A DNA stretch of 64,000 nucleotides from Linepithema humile (lineage: Eukaryota > Arthropoda > Insecta > Hymenoptera > Formicidae), in contig NC_090135.1 of NCBI RefSeq assembly GCF_040581485.1, positions 3,899,001-3,963,000 of the forward strand, written 5' to 3'. Made by a program: the position numbers and the translations under genes. Each line of letters starts with the position of its first letter. Position 1 is the first letter of the stretch. Of the stretch, positions 30,560-41,407 are shown in pieces. Below the pieces are notes generated by a model. That model saw nothing but the letters and a program-made list of their open reading frames with translations, made no database searches and was not told where the DNA came from.

Positions 30560-31380
30560 CTAACCATTCCGCGGTACCGCAAACTCGTTAAAACCACGTC
30601 TGTATCGTCCATCGTTAATCGTACTATCCTTGTCTATCACTAAAAATCCGTACTTGTGCTGCCAACATGCGTGACACAATGTACTGAAATCTTCATACGT
30701 CATGTCCGTATTCACATGATCGTTGTAGACATGCTTAAGGTTTGTTCCATCCTGCTTGAATATTACGAGTAAATTCGCGTTGTCGCGCACGAGATGTTTC
30801 GGTATTTTTGCATATGTTTGGCACAGATAGAAACAATCGACTTTCAAATGTCGACCCATAGCAAAGTACTCGCGTATCGCATTCTGCTTGTCGCACGCTA
30901 TATCGTCGAAGACGAATACGGAATTCGGTAATGCCTCGCTGTGCGGTACAATTGTGTTGTTGTCCGAGAATGTAAATTAGCCGATTTCATCGATCGATCC
31001 GAGCAATCTTTCGAGATATCGATACTTTGGTTGATTCAACGATTTCGAGTACACGTACACGTTTTCGAAACGTACACCGTTCGGACTTTCCAGCAGACTA
31101 ATCATTACATTGGTTTTACCGCAATTCGAGGGACCGCAAATGATACCGCGTATAGTGTTTGGCAGCATTTAACCATGTCTGCACGCTTTCTCACAAACCC
31201 CTTGCGTCTTATCATCCATGTTTTTCACACGGATCGTGTACGATTGTTGTACAAATTTCATTTTTAACCAGACTCTTTCTCATCCTTGTTATTACGCGAC
31301 GAGTGCACTGCATTGGATGTTGGAAAGAGCGGTGCTCGGATATTTGTTGCTAGATCTAAAATATCTCTATTTCCATACAT
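30560..31380 (-). pseudogene. Polinton genome-packaging ATPase (FtsK/HerA type)
   Basis: Walker A GPSNCGKT (about 31,120-31,145), Walker B VFVFDDI (about 30,914-30,935), and a conserved sensor-like stretch FYLCQTYAKIPKHLVRDNAN. Such ATPases pump viral DNA into capsids. The likely start is the ATG at 31,380 (MYGNRDILDLATNI). Between it and the Walker A segment there is a frameshift (about 31,265-31,275) and a stop just before 31,168; a further in-frame TAA lies at about 30,974-30,976. A possible short upstream exon (31,455-31,490, MNNRDNKKKRKE) is linked by a 59-base GT-AG intron-like segment (31,396-31,454), but the junction leads into a stop, so that is uncertain. Transcribed away from the PLA2-like gene. 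Confidence 0.85.
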
Positions 31381-31628
31381 GATTCAAACATCATCCTGAA
31401 AAAAAAATATTGTTTCAAACACACGATTATCATTACAACTTTTGCGACATTCACCTCCTTCCGTTTCTTCTTATTATCCCGGTTATTCATTGTACTTCGT
31501 CGTCCGACAAACTTTGATATTCTACTAATTAATAATCGATACGCGCCTCCTATTTATAGGTGAGCACTGTCGAAACACACCTCAGTTGGAAATATGATTT
31601 ACACGCGATACGTTAGAATTCGCGCTCT
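31381..31628. promoter_or_regulatory. Divergent intergenic region between ATPase and PLA2-like genes
   Basis: 248 bases separate the two ATGs and should hold both promoters. tatttata at about 31,551 is a possible TATA element for the rightward genes. Weak evidence. Confidence 0.3.
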
Positions 31629-32267
31629 ATGAAACGATACAAGGGTGCCGGTTTACTAAAACAGTGTGATAAATCGATTACCGTTGGAGCTGCATATACC
31701 CGGCTACCAATTTTGCGGGCCGGGGACTCGTCTGCGGAAACGACTCGCGCGAGGGGATCGAGGTATTAATCCGTTGGACGCGGCGTGCCGCGATTACGAC
31801 GTCGCGTACTCGCAAAACCGCGAATCAGCGGTTTGTCACGCAGCCGATCGCGTTCTCGCCGATAAAGCGCGGGTACGGATCACCGCTGCGGACGCGACTC
31901 TCGGTGAGAGAGCTGCTGCTACCGCCGTATGGGCTGCTATGAAAGCAAAGACGAAATTGGGGATGGGTATGACAAAGAGAAAGAAGAAGAAGACCAAGAG
32001 GAGAACGCTTCCGACAGCAAAACGCGGTGGTATGTTACCGTTGTTACCGCTCTTGGGAGTCAACTCGAAGAGACGAAACGTCACAATAAAGCTATGGAAG
32101 GACGGGGGATTTATCTCGCTCCGTACAAGCGGGGCAAAGAATTGAAGAGAAAAAAAAAACGTCGAAAAAACGATAGAGATGCCCGCCGGTGCCACCAACA
32201 ATCTACAATTGTTCGCATTGGCGAGGCGTATGCGAATACCATATTTCCGAGGTGTCTACATGCGTAA
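31629..32267 (+). pseudogene. Polinton PLA2-like domain protein, catalytic His replaced
   Basis: Starts at the ATG at 31,629 (MKRYKGAG); a frameshift near 31,660 leads into a secreted-PLA2-like domain: PGYQFCGPGT (calcium loop type), then DAACRDYDVAYS. In PLA2 and parvovirus VP1 domains this second motif has a His-Asp pair (C..HD..Y); here the His is Tyr, so lipase activity should be lost. A basic linker KRKKKKTKRR follows, then a hydrophobic GGMLPLLPLLG. A second frameshift near 32,050 leads to GRGIYLAPYKRGK, a short conserved tail. Such proteins in Polintons may breach endosomal membranes like parvoviral VP1 (inference from family). The tail overlaps the protease start at 32,179 in another frame. 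Confidence 0.75.
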
Positions 32268-32577
32268 CGCTTTACCCGACAAGATACATAAAAATGAGAG
32301 CGGTATCGTGAATTTGGACGATGTCGACGGGCCGGGCACGCATTGGGTGGCGTACGCCAAGAGAGACGATCGCGCCGTATACTTTGACAGCTTTGGCAAT
32401 TTGCAACCGCCGAAGAAGATTACACGCTACCTCGGAGGCACCGATACAACGATAACGTACAATCGCACAGTCTACCAGACGTACGATCAAACGATCTGCG
32501 GACAATTGTGCTTCCTGTTACTCCAGAAAATAGATATAAAAATCGATCCGCCATCGATCGACATCAGTCGTCGATAG
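32179..32577 (+). CDS. pro: Polinton adenain-like cysteine protease
   Basis: 132 codons, intact. Catalytic layout of adenovirus maturation protease/Ulp1-type enzymes: His55 in GPGTHWVAY, Asp70 in VYFDSFGN, and Cys107 in ICGQLCFLLL. N-terminal PYFRGVYMRNALP is typical of the Polinton version. Cleaves capsid precursors during virion maturation in related viruses. All three catalytic residues are present. It starts inside the end of the PLA2-like frame and stops 10 bases before the minor capsid gene, so the rightward genes form a tight cluster. Confidence 0.92.
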   Translation: MPAGATNNLQLFALARRMRIPYFRGVYMRNALPDKIHKNESGIVNLDDVDGPGTHWVAYAKRDDRAVYFDSFGNLQPPKKITRYLGGTDTTITYNRTVYQTYDQTICGQLCFLLLQKIDIKIDPPSIDISRR

Positions 32578-32587
32578 AATCTCGGCA

Positions 32588-33316
32588 ATGTCGCTGACGC
32601 TCACTCTAAGCGGTAAAAGCAGCGTTCTCACGGTGGATTATTTTCCACCGATAGACTTGAGCGATGGGGACTACAAGCTCGGTCTAACCACAATGGAGAC
32701 TTACAACACGATTCCGAACGTGACATTAGCGAACAATAAATTTTATTTCGATGACAATGACGAAGAAATTACAATTCCCGAAGGATCGTACGAATTGGAC
32801 GCCATTGCTTCTTATCTGAAACGCGCGATACTGCAAAAACGAGGAAAAAGTGAAGAGCAAGATTATCCATTGTCACTTCGTCCCAACGTTAATACCATGA
32901 AGAGTGAAATCATGTGCGCTTTTCGAATAAATTTCGCCAAACCGAATACCATCGGACCGTTGTTTGGATTTTCGACGGGTCGTATACTGGAACCGAGAAA
33001 GTTGCACGAATCAGACTCTTCGGTAAACATCGTCAACGTAAACATTATTCGAGTGGAATGCAGCATTACCGCGGGTGCGTACGCCAACGACAGGTCGGTG
33101 CACACGATACACGAATTTTCACCGAACGTGCCTCCGGGATATAAAGTCTCGGAAACACCGGCGCAAATCATTTACCTTCCGGTCATCGCGAGGAGCGTAA
33201 CCGATATCACCTTGCGTGTGGTGGATCAAAACGGACGATTGATTGATTTTCGCGGAGAGGAGATTACCATCAGACTGCACTTGCGGCGACGTGATGCGAG
33301 GAAATGTTCGTGTTGA
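32588..33316 (+). CDS. Polinton minor capsid (penton-like) protein
   Basis: 242 codons, intact. Position between the protease and the major capsid gene and length fit the single jelly-roll penton protein of Polintons. Beta-rich sequence with LTVDYFPPIDLSDGDYKLGL near the start, GPLFGFSTGRIL in the middle, and ITLRVVDQNGRLIDFRGEEI near the end. Would cap the five-fold vertices. Fold assignment rests on gene order and recall of homologues, since no short signature exists. Confidence 0.8.
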   Translation: MSLTLTLSGKSSVLTVDYFPPIDLSDGDYKLGLTTMETYNTIPNVTLANNKFYFDDNDEEITIPEGSYELDAIASYLKRAILQKRGKSEEQDYPLSLRPNVNTMKSEIMCAFRINFAKPNTIGPLFGFSTGRILEPRKLHESDSSVNIVNVNIIRVECSITAGAYANDRSVHTIHEFSPNVPPGYKVSETPAQIIYLPVIARSVTDITLRVVDQNGRLIDFRGEEITIRLHLRRRDARKCSC

Positions 33317-33439
33317 ACGAACAGCGAGTGATTGAGAGAACAACGAAAATTGAGAAAACATCGCCATTCAAGAGGCTCAGTACGACGAACGTAAACTTTT
33401 TAAAATCATTGGGATTCGTTGTGAGAAACGATTATAGAG

Positions 33440-34356
33440 ATGGATATACTCGACATCGCTGACGAGCCCGTCTTCGACGAGCGTATCGTGAAATATGAGA
33501 TCCACACGTACAATCCGTACGCTAACACGACGTTGGGACACAGCGACGAGATACGAATACCTATAGAGCAACAGGATTTGTACACGTTGCCGTGTGAGAG
33601 TTTTCTCTACATTGAAGGAAAACTCGTTACTCCTGCCGATGAGAATAGAGATAACGTGTGTATAATGGGAAATAATTGTGTCGCGTTCATGTTTGATGAA
33701 ATGCGATACGAGCTCGACGGAGTTGAAATCGATCGTAACAGAAACGTTGGAATAACGAGCACGATCAAAAACTATGTATCGCTGACGACGGAAAAGAGCA
33801 AGACGCTGAAATACATATCGTGGAATCCGGATGGAAATCCGTTGCTCGATGGAAACTTTAATTTTTGCGTTTCGCTCAATATTCTTTTAGGATTCTGCGA
33901 GGACTACAAACGGATTGTAATCAACGCTCGTCACGAACTTGTATTGATACGATCGCGCAACGATAACAATTGTCTCGTTGAACGAGTCGGTACGAATCCA
34001 ACGATCGAACTACTCAAGATACAGTGGCGAATGCCGCACGTATCTCTGAGCAAAGTCAACAAGCTGTCTCTTCTTCGAACTTTGGAAAGCGGAAGATATC
34101 TGAGCGTGTGCTTCCGTTCGTGGGATCTGTATGAATTTCCTCTGCTGCAGAATACAACGAAGCATTCCTGGGCGGTCAAAGCCGCGACGCAATTGGAAAA
34201 ACCGCGACGTAATCTTTGCTCTCCAAACCGATCGAAAAAACGTACTGTCTGAAAACGCTACGCAATTTGACGCTTGTAAACTCACCAATGTGAGACTGCA
34301 TCTGAATTCAGATTTTTATCCGTACGACGACATGAACTTGGATTTCGACAGAAATC
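33440..34356 (+). pseudogene. Polinton major capsid protein, 5' part
   Basis: Likely double jelly-roll major capsid protein. Starts MDILDIADEPVFDE; conserved blocks include YEIHTYNPYANTTLGHSDEI and NFCVSLNILLGFCEDYKRIV. A one-base frameshift near 34,200 shifts the frame to the block ending YPYDDMNLDFDR. At 34,356 the gene is cut by the LTR element; coding resumes at 56,493 after the 4-bp AATC duplication. Both the frameshift and the insertion abolish the product. Confidence 0.82.
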
Positions 34357-34952
34357 TGTTGTGCCCTTGGTGATAGGGCACGGTTCGGGATCTGCCAAGG
34401 AGTTAGGCCGGAAATCCGGGAATAATTCTGCTTTTTGTTTTTAATAATAAAAAAACAATCTCCCATATATTTATTGGTTTCTTGTTTATTACGAATTCCC
34501 TTACTTCTAGGTAGTCTAGGTTCCGTCAGGAATCCTTGCCTTAGTGTAGTATCGCGGAGCCCCAGGTTACTCTTATTCGCTTTTAGCGAATTGTTATAAT
34601 TCGCGTTCTTCTAGATTTGTGGTCCCAACGGACATACGTCCGTTTCTTGTGACTGATAGTTTTAGACCCGCCGTCGTGATCTCGCGACGGCGATTTTATA
34701 TGCGCGAAACTGCACTTGATTGCAGTTTTAACGATCTAACTTACTGATGAAATTTGATCGTTCGTCAGCATTGTCGCGTAAAAAGTGAATTAGATTTTAA
34801 TTTTCGCTGCGCGATTCTCCGGTGTCTCGCATGAGCCGGAAATTGAATATTAGATATCTTAATCTGATATGTAATAGATATCTTCTTATATTTTATTAAT
34901 ATATATATATTTTATTATTAATAATTGGTTGTGGTTCTTTGGACCCACAACA
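34357..34952 (-). repeat. 3' LTR of the errantivirus-like element
   Basis: 596 bp. Differs from the 5' LTR (587 bp) by scattered substitutions and small indels, indicating an old insertion. Confidence 0.93.
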
Positions 34953-34971
34953 CCCCCCCCCCCCCCCCCGT
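34953..34971 (-). promoter_or_regulatory. Polypurine tract made of a G run
   Basis: A plus-strand run of C immediately inside the 3' LTR reads AACGGGGGGGG... on the sense strand, the expected place for plus-strand DNA priming. Confidence 0.6.
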
Positions 34972-35030
34972 TGAGAAAAGAAAACGAGGAGATACGAGTT
35001 TTCGTAACCTTGAGGCTCCATTTATTTATT

Positions 35031-36620
35031 CTAAAATGGACTTCGCTCTTTCCATAATTTTATTCCTAATATAATCGCAAGTATTATGGCAATTACAACA
35101 GCTATGCTACTTGTTGTCATAGGATAGACAAATGCTTGTTCTGCGAATGGATTTTTTAGATTGTCATTAACATCTTTATTTATTTCCTCAAGTTTATTAC
35201 TGAGGTCCATTAATTCTTTCAGATCTTGTATAATTTTTTTGAATTTTAGTCCTTGCAATGGTTTTTTCTTATTTTGTGTATTCTGATCTTTGCTAAATGT
35301 TAAATTAAAATTTGGTAAATAAGTTTGTATATTCGCGATTTGCTCAACGTTTTTTGTTTTTATTGTCATATCTGTTGCAATTACCTTACAGTTTTCTTTT
35401 AACGTTATTTTTCCTGTTCGCTTAATTACTACAGCAGTTTCTTTATTATTTTTACAATGTATATATATTTGTTGTTTCTTAAGTGTAGAGTACAACCATG
35501 TATTTGATGTTCTTAATGCTATCCATAAAGTTTGATTACTCTTAATATAACGCTTATCGCAATTATCCGTATTTTTTGTTATGTGTGTGAGTACGTTTGT
35601 ATTTCGCAAAGAGAATTTGTGTTTACAATATAAATAGGACTATAGGGTTCGCATAAATATGTATTATGTACATTGATACATTTATTTAAGTTTTCTTTTG
35701 TTATAGTCATGTATGTCGGTCCGTCTGTACTTATCGCGATTATATGTTGATTCACTTCAGTGAAAACGAAAATATTGTCATGGTCATGTATAGGTAAAGG
35801 AATTATTTTTATTATTTTGTATTTAGGAAATGTTATCAAAGGGAATTGTATAGTATAAATATTTGTATTGTCATAGTATGCGCTTGTGGTAATTAATTTT
35901 TTGATGGTATTCCATTCTTCTATTTTAAGTCCAAAGGGAAACTGTGTTCCTTGAGGCAAATGAGGCGTCGCTTCTTTTAATTCAGAAATTATTTTTTCTA
36001 TTGGTGTTATTTTTGGATTTAATATTCCGTTTTGTATTTGTGTCAGAAAGTCAATAATATCTTGAATATCTCGTTGTAAATCAGTTAGAATTGCATTTAT
36101 TATTAGAAAGTGTTCTAATATACCTTCTCGTTTAATTTCATCTGAGATTCGATTGTAAATATTTTTTGTAGCGTTTTTTAATAATTTGTTATTATGATCT
36201 AGTGTATCTTCTAGTTTATTTATGTGTGTAAGCGTTGTGTTTAATATTTTTATTTGCGTTTTCGCGGCGTGTTGTGTTATTTGTTCGTTATTCTTTATCA
36301 AATGTAATTGTTCATTAATATTTTTCTCGTCATCTGCGTCCATTGTTCCAAATAGAGTTTTAGCGATACTACCTATCCCGTTAATTAATCCGCGTCGTTT
36401 GTCGGAAGGTTTTTTATAAATGGTATTTATTTGTTTTATCGATTCCGTCAATTGATTAATGTTCTTTTCGATTATTAACTTCATGTTTTGGCATGGTTGT
36501 TCTGTGGATTTATTATTAATTTCATTACAAATTTCATCCGTATCTTGTATTTTTTCCTTAATACGTTTAAATCTTATATTTATTGCCGTAATATCTAAAA
36601 TCTTTTCAAAAAAAAAGGTA
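35031..36620 (-). pseudogene. env: env, C-terminal part (F-like fusion glycoprotein)
   Basis: Membrane fusion glycoprotein of the baculovirus-F/errantivirus type. The frame (36,620-35,579) contains a basic cleavage site DKRRG, followed directly by a fusion-peptide-like stretch LINGIGSIAKTLFG and then long coiled-coil-forming helices. One frameshift near 35,595 leads to 35,594-35,031, which contains CKVIATDM and a C-terminal membrane anchor (IAVVIAIILAIILGI) with a short basic tail. The N-terminal part lies 13 kb away at 49.8-50.5 kb. The frameshift and the split make it inactive. Confidence 0.8.
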
Positions 36621-36689
36621 AAGAAAAAGGCGCCAAGTACACGCTCTTGTCACAACCAAAACAAAACAGTATTGTTTTACATTTAAAAA

Positions 36690-37110
36690 AAATTGCCGTA
36701 TATATTAAACCTATCAAAAAACCTGTCGTATATATTACCCTTTCAAAAAAAACTGTCGTACATAAAACCTTTCAACAAGTAATGCTGTTGTGTATATTAA
36801 AACTATAAAAAAATATGATATCAGGAAATGACGCCAAGTGGGATTAAAGAACTATAAAAAAAGTTGTACACTATTTCTATAAAACTCTTCTATAAAACTT
36901 TTGTACATAAAGCTGTCGTTATATTAAAAAAAAAATCTAAAAAAATGCTGTCGTACATATATTATTATATTGCATACTATATTTCACCATATTTTACATA
37001 CACTATACTATATATATTATATATATTATTACATATACTATACGATATATATTATTTATAATATTACATATACTATATATATATATATTATATATATACT
37101 ATATATATAT
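36690..37110. repeat. AT-rich DNA ending in a TA/ATAC microsatellite
   Basis: Recurring words ctgtcgtayata and aaactataaaaaa (36,690-36,950), then a TATATAC-type microsatellite (36,958-37,110) that abuts the E3 LTR. No gene. Confidence 0.65.
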
Positions 37111-37394
37111 TGTAACGGTTCGCCTTTCTCGACGCCGCGGATCTGCTCGCCGGAGTCAGGATTCGAGAGAAGGAGGGAAGCTTGATCGATTACTCCATGA
37201 AATATATTAAAGCTGCGTTTATTCAATCAATTGTGGTGAAGAATACAAAGTGCGCTTCTGCGCGGACGTTCTCTCTTAAGGTCTATGGCGTTCACTTACA
37301 CTAACGTTAACTACACTCTATATAATACAACCGCGTATTGGGAGAACCCTGGTTTTAGGAGAGGGAGCACCCGTCTCCTGTAGGACGGCCTAGC

Positions 37395-37700
37395 GCGCCG
37401 CGAGCCGGGAGAACCCTGGCTTCAGGGCGGGAGCACCCGGCCCTGTCGGTGGGAAGTCGGAGAGACCGAACGCCGGGAGAAACCCTGGCAGCAGAGCGGG
37501 AGAACCCGGCCCTGTCGGCGGAAAGTCGGAGAGACCGAACGCCGGGAGAAACCCTGGCAGCAGAGCGGGAGAACCCGGCCCTGTCGGCGGACAATCGGAG
37601 AGACCGAACGCCGGGAGAAACCCTGGCAGCAGAGCGGGAGAACCCGGCTCTGTCGGCGGAAAGTCGGAGCAGGTATATCTCGGGAGCACCCAGAGATGTG
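37395..37700 (-). repeat. About 69-bp tandem repeats with small hairpins in the E3 LTR
   Basis: Four units, each with ccgggagaaaccctgg, gcgggagaacccgg and cggagagaccga. Each of these words is a small stem-loop (ggg/ccc stems, gagaa-type loops). The array lies just downstream of the TATA box in element orientation, like the palindrome array of E1. Confidence 0.85.
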
Positions 37701-37742
37701 GTCTGGTCGGATACCGGATCGGGACAGGTGTCGTTATGCTGG

Positions 37743-37769
37743 CCGAGCCGGCTTATATACCCGGCTCGG
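37743..37769 (-). promoter_or_regulatory. E3 LTR promoter: TATA box in a 9-bp dyad
   Basis: Arms ccgagccgg (37,743-37,751) and ccggctcgg (37,761-37,769) are perfect; the loop holds minus-strand TATATAAG. Confidence 0.7.
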
Positions 37770-38026
37770 GCCTCCCACCCGCGAGTATCGGTCGCGCAGT
37801 GGGAGCGGTCCCCACGCTGGGGCGTCGCATGGGCGCGGGCGCTCGTGGGCGTCATAGGCGTCGAGCCTACGTCTGGTCGGCCGCTAGGGACGATGAGCGG
37901 TAGGCGCATCGTCACATCACCCCCCCTCTTAGGTTAACGCAAGGAATAGACTCTGGCTTAAATGACTTGAATTTTCTTTATTTTTATTTCTTAACCTAGG
38001 CTTACAACGTACTCCTTAACCTATGC

Positions 38027-38812
38027 TTAACCTAAGCGCTGTACGCTACGGGGACGGCCACGGCGGTCGAACCGGATGATCCACCGTCCGGTCGCGGTGA
38101 GGATCCGGTATTTCCGGCCGAGGATGGCGGTGAGGAGCGGGACCTCGACCTTGGTGCCGTCGCCCAGTGCCACGGTCACCACCTGGGGCCCAGGCTGCCG
38201 GGGTCCCAGTCCGACAGACCTGGTGAGCGCGGGTTGGCCGGAACTGGCTGGTGGCAGGTCGGGCATGGCTGGCCCGGGCGTTGAGGCTGGTCTGGCCAGG
38301 ACGGGGCGCCTGATGAGCCTGGGCGGAGGCCGACTGGGGCCGGTGGCGACGGGCGATGTGCCGGGCGTGGTAGACCCGGGTGCCGGAACGGCGGCCTTAT
38401 CGGGGCCGGCGACAAAGGCCGGCGGCGAGTCGGGCGTGGCTGGTTCTGGTGGGTTACCCGGGCTGGCTTCGGTGGGCGGCCGGGTGGGTGGTCGGCTGCG
38501 AACGGCGGTCGCGACGCACGACCGTCGCCAGGGCTTTGGCGGTGGCAGCGGGGCGAGGAGCAGGATCGCTTTTCGGCGGTTCTCCCGGTCCGAGCGCTGT
38601 ACTGATGTCCCGGGTCGAGGCGGCCGAGAAACGGGTCGCTTCGGGGCATCGGGCGGCTTGGCTGGTGGCTCCGCCGTTGGCTGGGGACTCGGGGTTGGTC
38701 GAGGCCCTGGCGTCGGCTGGGAATCCGGTGTGGTCTCGGTCTGACCGGACTCGCTCGCGCTGTCGGAGATTTCCCCGAATAGGGCGTCCGCTATCTGTTG
38801 TTCGTTGGACAT
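38027..38812 (-). CDS. E3 third ORF downstream of pol: proline-rich protein
   Basis: 261 codons, intact. Starts MSNEQQIADALFGEISDSAS, an acidic segment. Residues about 66-98 have RPGTSVQRSDRENRRKA followed by LPPPKPWRR. A long Pro/Ala/Ser/Thr linker follows, and the last 50 residues form a basic beta-rich module with VTVALGDGTKVEVPLLTAIL and RKYRILTATGRWIIRFDRR. The first and last blocks match the E1 third ORF. No signal peptide or membrane segment, so it is not an env. Shared between two elements with diverged LTRs, it is likely to be a real gene of this gypsy lineage. Function unknown. Confidence 0.7.
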   Translation of the reverse strand: MSNEQQIADALFGEISDSASESGQTETTPDSQPTPGPRPTPSPQPTAEPPAKPPDAPKRPVSRPPRPGTSVQRSDRENRRKAILLLAPLPPPKPWRRSCVATAVRSRPPTRPPTEASPGNPPEPATPDSPPAFVAGPDKAAVPAPGSTTPGTSPVATGPSRPPPRLIRRPVLARPASTPGPAMPDLPPASSGQPALTRSVGLGPRQPGPQVVTVALGDGTKVEVPLLTAILGRKYRILTATGRWIIRFDRRGRPRSVQRLG

Positions 38813-39071
38813 AGCGAAGGATTACTAAAAGCTCTATTTCCGGGCGGCTTTATATAGACAAGCTCGAAGGGGCCGGAGTGGGGATGGAATGCGGCACGTG
38901 TCGGTTCTCGGCCGGCGTGCCGACGCTGGGAAAGCGGCCGGGAGTGGGAGTCAGGAATGCGTGCAGTAGTCCATCCGTACGGCAAGCGCGCCGGAGTCGG
39001 TACGGGGACTTTGTCTCGTGTCCCTGACAGTAGTCGTGCCGTAGGGCGGGCGCGTCGGTCGGCGTGCTCGG

Positions 39072-41403
39072 CTATTCCCCCTCTCCGTCGGACGGTTCTT
39101 CCTCGTCTGTGGGCCCGGTTTTGAGGTCCTGAACGTGGACGTGACGGTACCATTTGCCCTGTGCGCCCCGCAGGTCGACGATAACGGGTGACAGGATCCT
39201 CCACACCTCTAGGGGCCCGATGAACTTAGGCGCTAGCTTAGCGTTAAACGCTTCGCTTCGGTTGGAGAGCGGGCGGTCCCGCTTCCACACCCGGTCGCCC
39301 AGCTTTGGCCGCCAGTCGCGACGCCGGAGATTATAGTGGCGCTCCTGTCGCTGGAAGGCGCGTGCCAAGTGGATCCTGGCGACTTCGAAGGCCTCGTCGA
39401 GTTGTCGGCAGACGTCCTCCGGGCTCCTAGAGTTGGTCGGTATCCGGCGGTCGCGCGGATCCGGCCTGGCCAGTTCTCGGCCATGAGTAAGGAAGGCCGG
39501 CGTATATCCGGTGGCCTCGTGCCGCGCGGTGTTTACGGCGAATTGTAGAGCGTCGACATGTTCGTCCCAGTTTCGGTGACGTTCCTGGACGTACTGCGCG
39601 ATCATGGTCTTGATCGTCCGGTTGGCTCGTTCCACCGGATTGCAGTGCGGTGCGTACACCGGCGCGGTCTGGTGTCGTATCCCGAAGGAGTCGAGCATGG
39701 TCCGGAATTGTCGCGATGTGAACTGCGTTCCATTGTCCGATATGATGCGTTGCGGGCACCCGTGCCGGTAGATGACTCGCCTTGTAATTTCGCGGGCGAG
39801 AGTGGGAGCCGTGGCCTGTCGCAGGGGTACCAGCTCTATCCATTTGCTGAAACGGTCTTGGGCCGTCAGTAGCCAGGTGTGCCCTTTCGCAGACCGGGGT
39901 AGGGGACCCACCAAATCTACGGACACCTGTTGCCACGGCTCGGTGACGGGGGTGGCGTGTAGTCGTCCGGCTGGTCGTTGCTGCGGTGGCTTGTATGCCA
40001 AACAGGTGGGGCAGCGGCGGACATATCGCGCGACCTCCCGGAACATTCGAGGCCAATAATAGAGCGACGCGACGCGGGCGACTGTCTTGGCTACGCCCAG
40101 GTGTCCGGCCGTGGGATCGTCGTGTAGGCGCCGCAGGAGGTCCTCCCTCTGGTCTCGAGGAACGCATTGTTTCCACTGGTCGGCGGCGGGTGCGTCGTGG
40201 AAATCCAGGCTGTGTAGCACGTGCCGGTACAGCTGTCCGTCGCGTATATCGTAATCAGGGTATTCTGCGGGCTGACTCCGCGCCCGCGAGAGGAGCCGTC
40301 GGTACCACGGGCAGGCGGGACGTGGAGTGATTGCGCTGACCTGCGGCTCGCGTGACAGGGCGTCGGCCACCTGGTTCTGCGTCCCGCGCCGGTATCGTAT
40401 ACAGAAATCGAACTGCTGCAGTTCGAACAGCCAGCGGCCCAGTCGGCCGGTCGGGGCCTCTAACTGTTGCAGCCACTTGAGGGCCTGGTGGTCCGTGATG
40501 ACGACGAACCGGTATCCCTCCAGGTATCCACGCATTCGACGAATGCCCCAAACTACGGCCAGGCACTCGAGCTCGGTGGCGCTGTAGTTTCGCTCGGCGC
40601 CATTGAGAGTGCGGCTAGCGTAGGCAATCACCCGTTCTCCCTCTGCAAGCTGTTGGGTCAGAACGGCCCCGAGGCCGTGTGAGCTGGCGTCAGTTTGCAG
40701 CAGGAACGGTTTCGAGAAGTCGGGGCAGGCTAGTACGGGAGACGAAGTCAGCGCTGCCTTGAGCCGTCTGAACGCGAGGTCTTCCTCGGGCCCCCAAGAC
40801 CACCGTACATTCTTCTTGGTGAGATGGGTCAGTGGTGCGGCGACCGTCGAGAAGTCCGGTATGAATCGCCGATACCACGAGGCCATCCCCAGAAACTGGC
40901 GGACTTTGCGGACTGTGGTGGGGGCAGGCCATCCGGTTATGGCGGCCACCTTGATCGGATCGGTGCGGACTCCATCTCGGTCGATGATATGACCAAGGTA
41001 GCGCAGGCTCTCCCGTCCGAAGTGGCACTTGGCGGGATTAAGGCGGAGCTTGGCCTGGCGTAGGCGTAGGAAAACTTCGGCCAGGTGTTGTAGATGTTTC
41101 TCGAAGGTCCGGCTTGCGATCACGATGTCGTCCAAGTACACCAAGACGTGTGGTTCCAATTCCGGACCTAGGACGGAGTCGAGTAGCCGTTGGAAGGTGG
41201 CCGGTGCGGAGTGCAGGCCAAATGGCATAACTCGGAACTGGAACAATCCTTTTCCCGGTACCGTGAACGCGATCGCCGGTCGGCTCTCTGGCGTGAGTGG
41301 AATCTGCCAGTACCCGCTCTTTAGATCTAGCGTGGACAGATACCGGGCCCCACGGAGTTTGTCCAGTGTTGCGGCAATATGTGGCAGCGGGTAGGCGTCC
41401 TTT
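39072..41403 (-). pseudogene. pol: E3 pol, from RT onward
   Basis: Open from the junction at 41,403 to the stop at 39,072. RT with KDAYPLPHIAATLDKLRGA at the truncated start and YLDD around 41,130; RNase H with QTDASSHGLGAVLTQQ; integrase with zinc region (HLGVAKTVARV, CPTCLAYK) and catalytic motifs SVDLVGPL, ISDNGTQF and NPVERANRTIK. The protease and first RT motifs are missing, so it is dead although the frame is open. An ATG borrowed from mariner DNA (41,447) extends the frame artificially. Confidence 0.88.
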
Positions 41404-41407
41404 ACTG

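Larger units (their letters stand above)
37111..37916 (-). repeat. E3 3' LTR
   Basis: 806 bp, tgtaacggttcg ... gcatcgtcaca. Followed inside by a purine-rich tract (sense AAGAGGGGGGGTGA) that serves as polypurine tract. Confidence 0.88.
37111..41403 (-). mobile_element. Ty3/gypsy element E3, 5'-truncated
   Basis: Holds the 3' LTR (37,111-37,916), a third ORF and pol from the RT region onward. Homology to pol stops at about 41,403, where mariner sequence begins; gag, protease, PBS and 5' LTR are absent. Related to E1 and closer to E4 (pol blocks nearly word for word). Confidence 0.9.

Noticed and set aside
31455..31490. Upstream first exon of the packaging ATPase joined by a 59-base intron
   Set aside because: The splice sites look good, but the joined frame meets a stop before the accepted ATG; kept only as a remark.
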